Below are positions 63,740-64,000 of a DNA stretch of 64,000 bases, piece after piece. The DNA comes from Bacteroidia bacterium. Lineage in GTDB: Bacteria > Bacteroidota > Bacteroidia > Chitinophagales > JAUHXS01. Every line of letters begins with the position of its first letter. Position 1 is the first letter of the stretch. The stretch lies in contig JAUHXS010000009.1 in assembly GCA_030426955.1 (NCBI GenBank), forward strand, positions 62,001 through 126,000, given 5' to 3'. Position numbers and translations under genes: made by a program. The notes below the pieces were generated by a model. It was given only the letters and a program-made list of their open reading frames with translations. It did no database searches and was not told the origin of the DNA.

Positions 63740-64000
63740 TTTAACTTCTTCGTAATTCGTTCAAAGTTTACCTCTTTATGGTAAATGAAATAGTTTATCC
63801 ACTTCTCAACTATTCTATCTCCATATTCTTGGAGAAAAACTTTAAAATCTTTTAGTTCATTTCCCTGCAATGGCTTTGCTCCTCTTATATCCTTAATTTT
63901 GACTTCTTTTATTACCCCATTAACAATAAAGAACTCAGCTTTACTCTCATTATCTCCTTTTTTAGCATGGACATGAATTGGCTCATGTTCATTCGAATAA
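63736..64000 (-). CDS. DUF4160 protein (5' end outside window)
   Basis: The frame runs from the window edge to TGA at 63738-63736, 87 codons visible. Residues EPIHVHAKKGDNESKAEFFI match the DUF4160 core (normally ...HxPxHxHxxxG...AkF), followed by VNGVIKEVKIKDIRG and FLQEYGDRIVEKWINYF. The first ~10-15 residues of the family are missing because the gene continues beyond 64000. Overlaps the DUF2442 start by 4 nt. Confidence 0.85.
   Translation of the reverse strand, partial: YSNEHEPIHVHAKKGDNESKAEFFIVNGVIKEVKIKDIRGAKPLQGNELKDFKVFLQEYGDRIVEKWINYFIYHKEVNFERITKKLK

Overview
The window is a low-GC chromosome segment from a member of the Bacteroidota, most likely a gliding or marine Saprospiria-like lineage. 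The main evidence is the number of large secreted proteins ending in type IX secretion (T9SS) sorting domains. Type A domains carry a 'YPNP/FPNP...GxYxxxV' tail, and type B are the gliding-motility-associated 'IPNxFxPNxD...YDRWGxxxFE...WDGxxKG...YxYxLE...GNVTLIR' domain. Bacteroidota-style promoters (TAnnTTTG), an alpha/beta-fused E1 dehydrogenase, a YtxJ bacilliredoxin and a BatA-type protein fit this placement. The exact genus cannot be read from the sequence.

Layout. 1-2 kb: end of a ribosomal L25 gene with a clear terminator, then pth and a fumarylacetoacetase-family gene. 2.1-4.4 kb: a palindromic intergenic element and the fused 2-oxoacid dehydrogenase E1. 4.4-10.4 kb (minus): a putative lipoprotein, an FG-GAP/T9SS type B protein and a nine-PKD T9SS type A protein. 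10.6-13.2 kb: metK and aspartate kinase. 13.2-18 kb (minus): a giant BNR/propeller T9SS protein, lipA and an exported protein. 18-24 kb: OsmC, YtxJ, a 50-aa lipoprotein, an Mpl-like ligase, a DnaQ-like exonuclease, a DPM1-like glycosyltransferase and a BatA-like membrane protein. 24.2-25.5 kb: a small Cys/Lys-rich gene, an exported protein, and an initiator-tRNA transcription unit invaded by a GIY-YIG nuclease gene. 25.6-28.6 kb: era, an acidic lipoprotein, der and yjbQ. 28.7-49.5 kb: an accessory region of T9SS substrates interspersed with three paralogues of a roughly 500-residue helical protein. It includes a seven-gene minus-strand run (45.9 to 35.6 kb), three of whose members are tandem propeller paralogues. 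49.6-58.5 kb: ruvB, recJ (behind a strongly folded leader), lptB, a VapBC-like pair, a GH3-family gene, a porin-like protein and a UbiD-family decarboxylase. 58.6-62.9 kb: a secreted metzincin protease with a BNR/T9SS partner. 62.9-64 kb: a DUF420 membrane protein and a DUF4160/DUF2442 pair cut by the window end.

Three things stand out. (1) The initiator tRNA unit at 24.9-25.5 kb has a promoter, a partial tRNA with a hairpin-forming 16-mer in its D-loop, a GIY-YIG nuclease gene, a second partial tRNA with the same 16-mer, an intact tRNA and a terminator. This looks like a nuclease-driven element that invades and rebuilds a tRNA gene. (2) A 17-nt motif (TTTAGACTTGCAAGAAT) sits in the same orientation upstream of three T9SS-substrate transcription units. 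Two copies form a perfect inverted repeat placed symmetrically between divergent genes. (3) A roughly 144-nt region before recJ can fold into a closed multi-branch structure. Most other genes are ordinary housekeeping genes.
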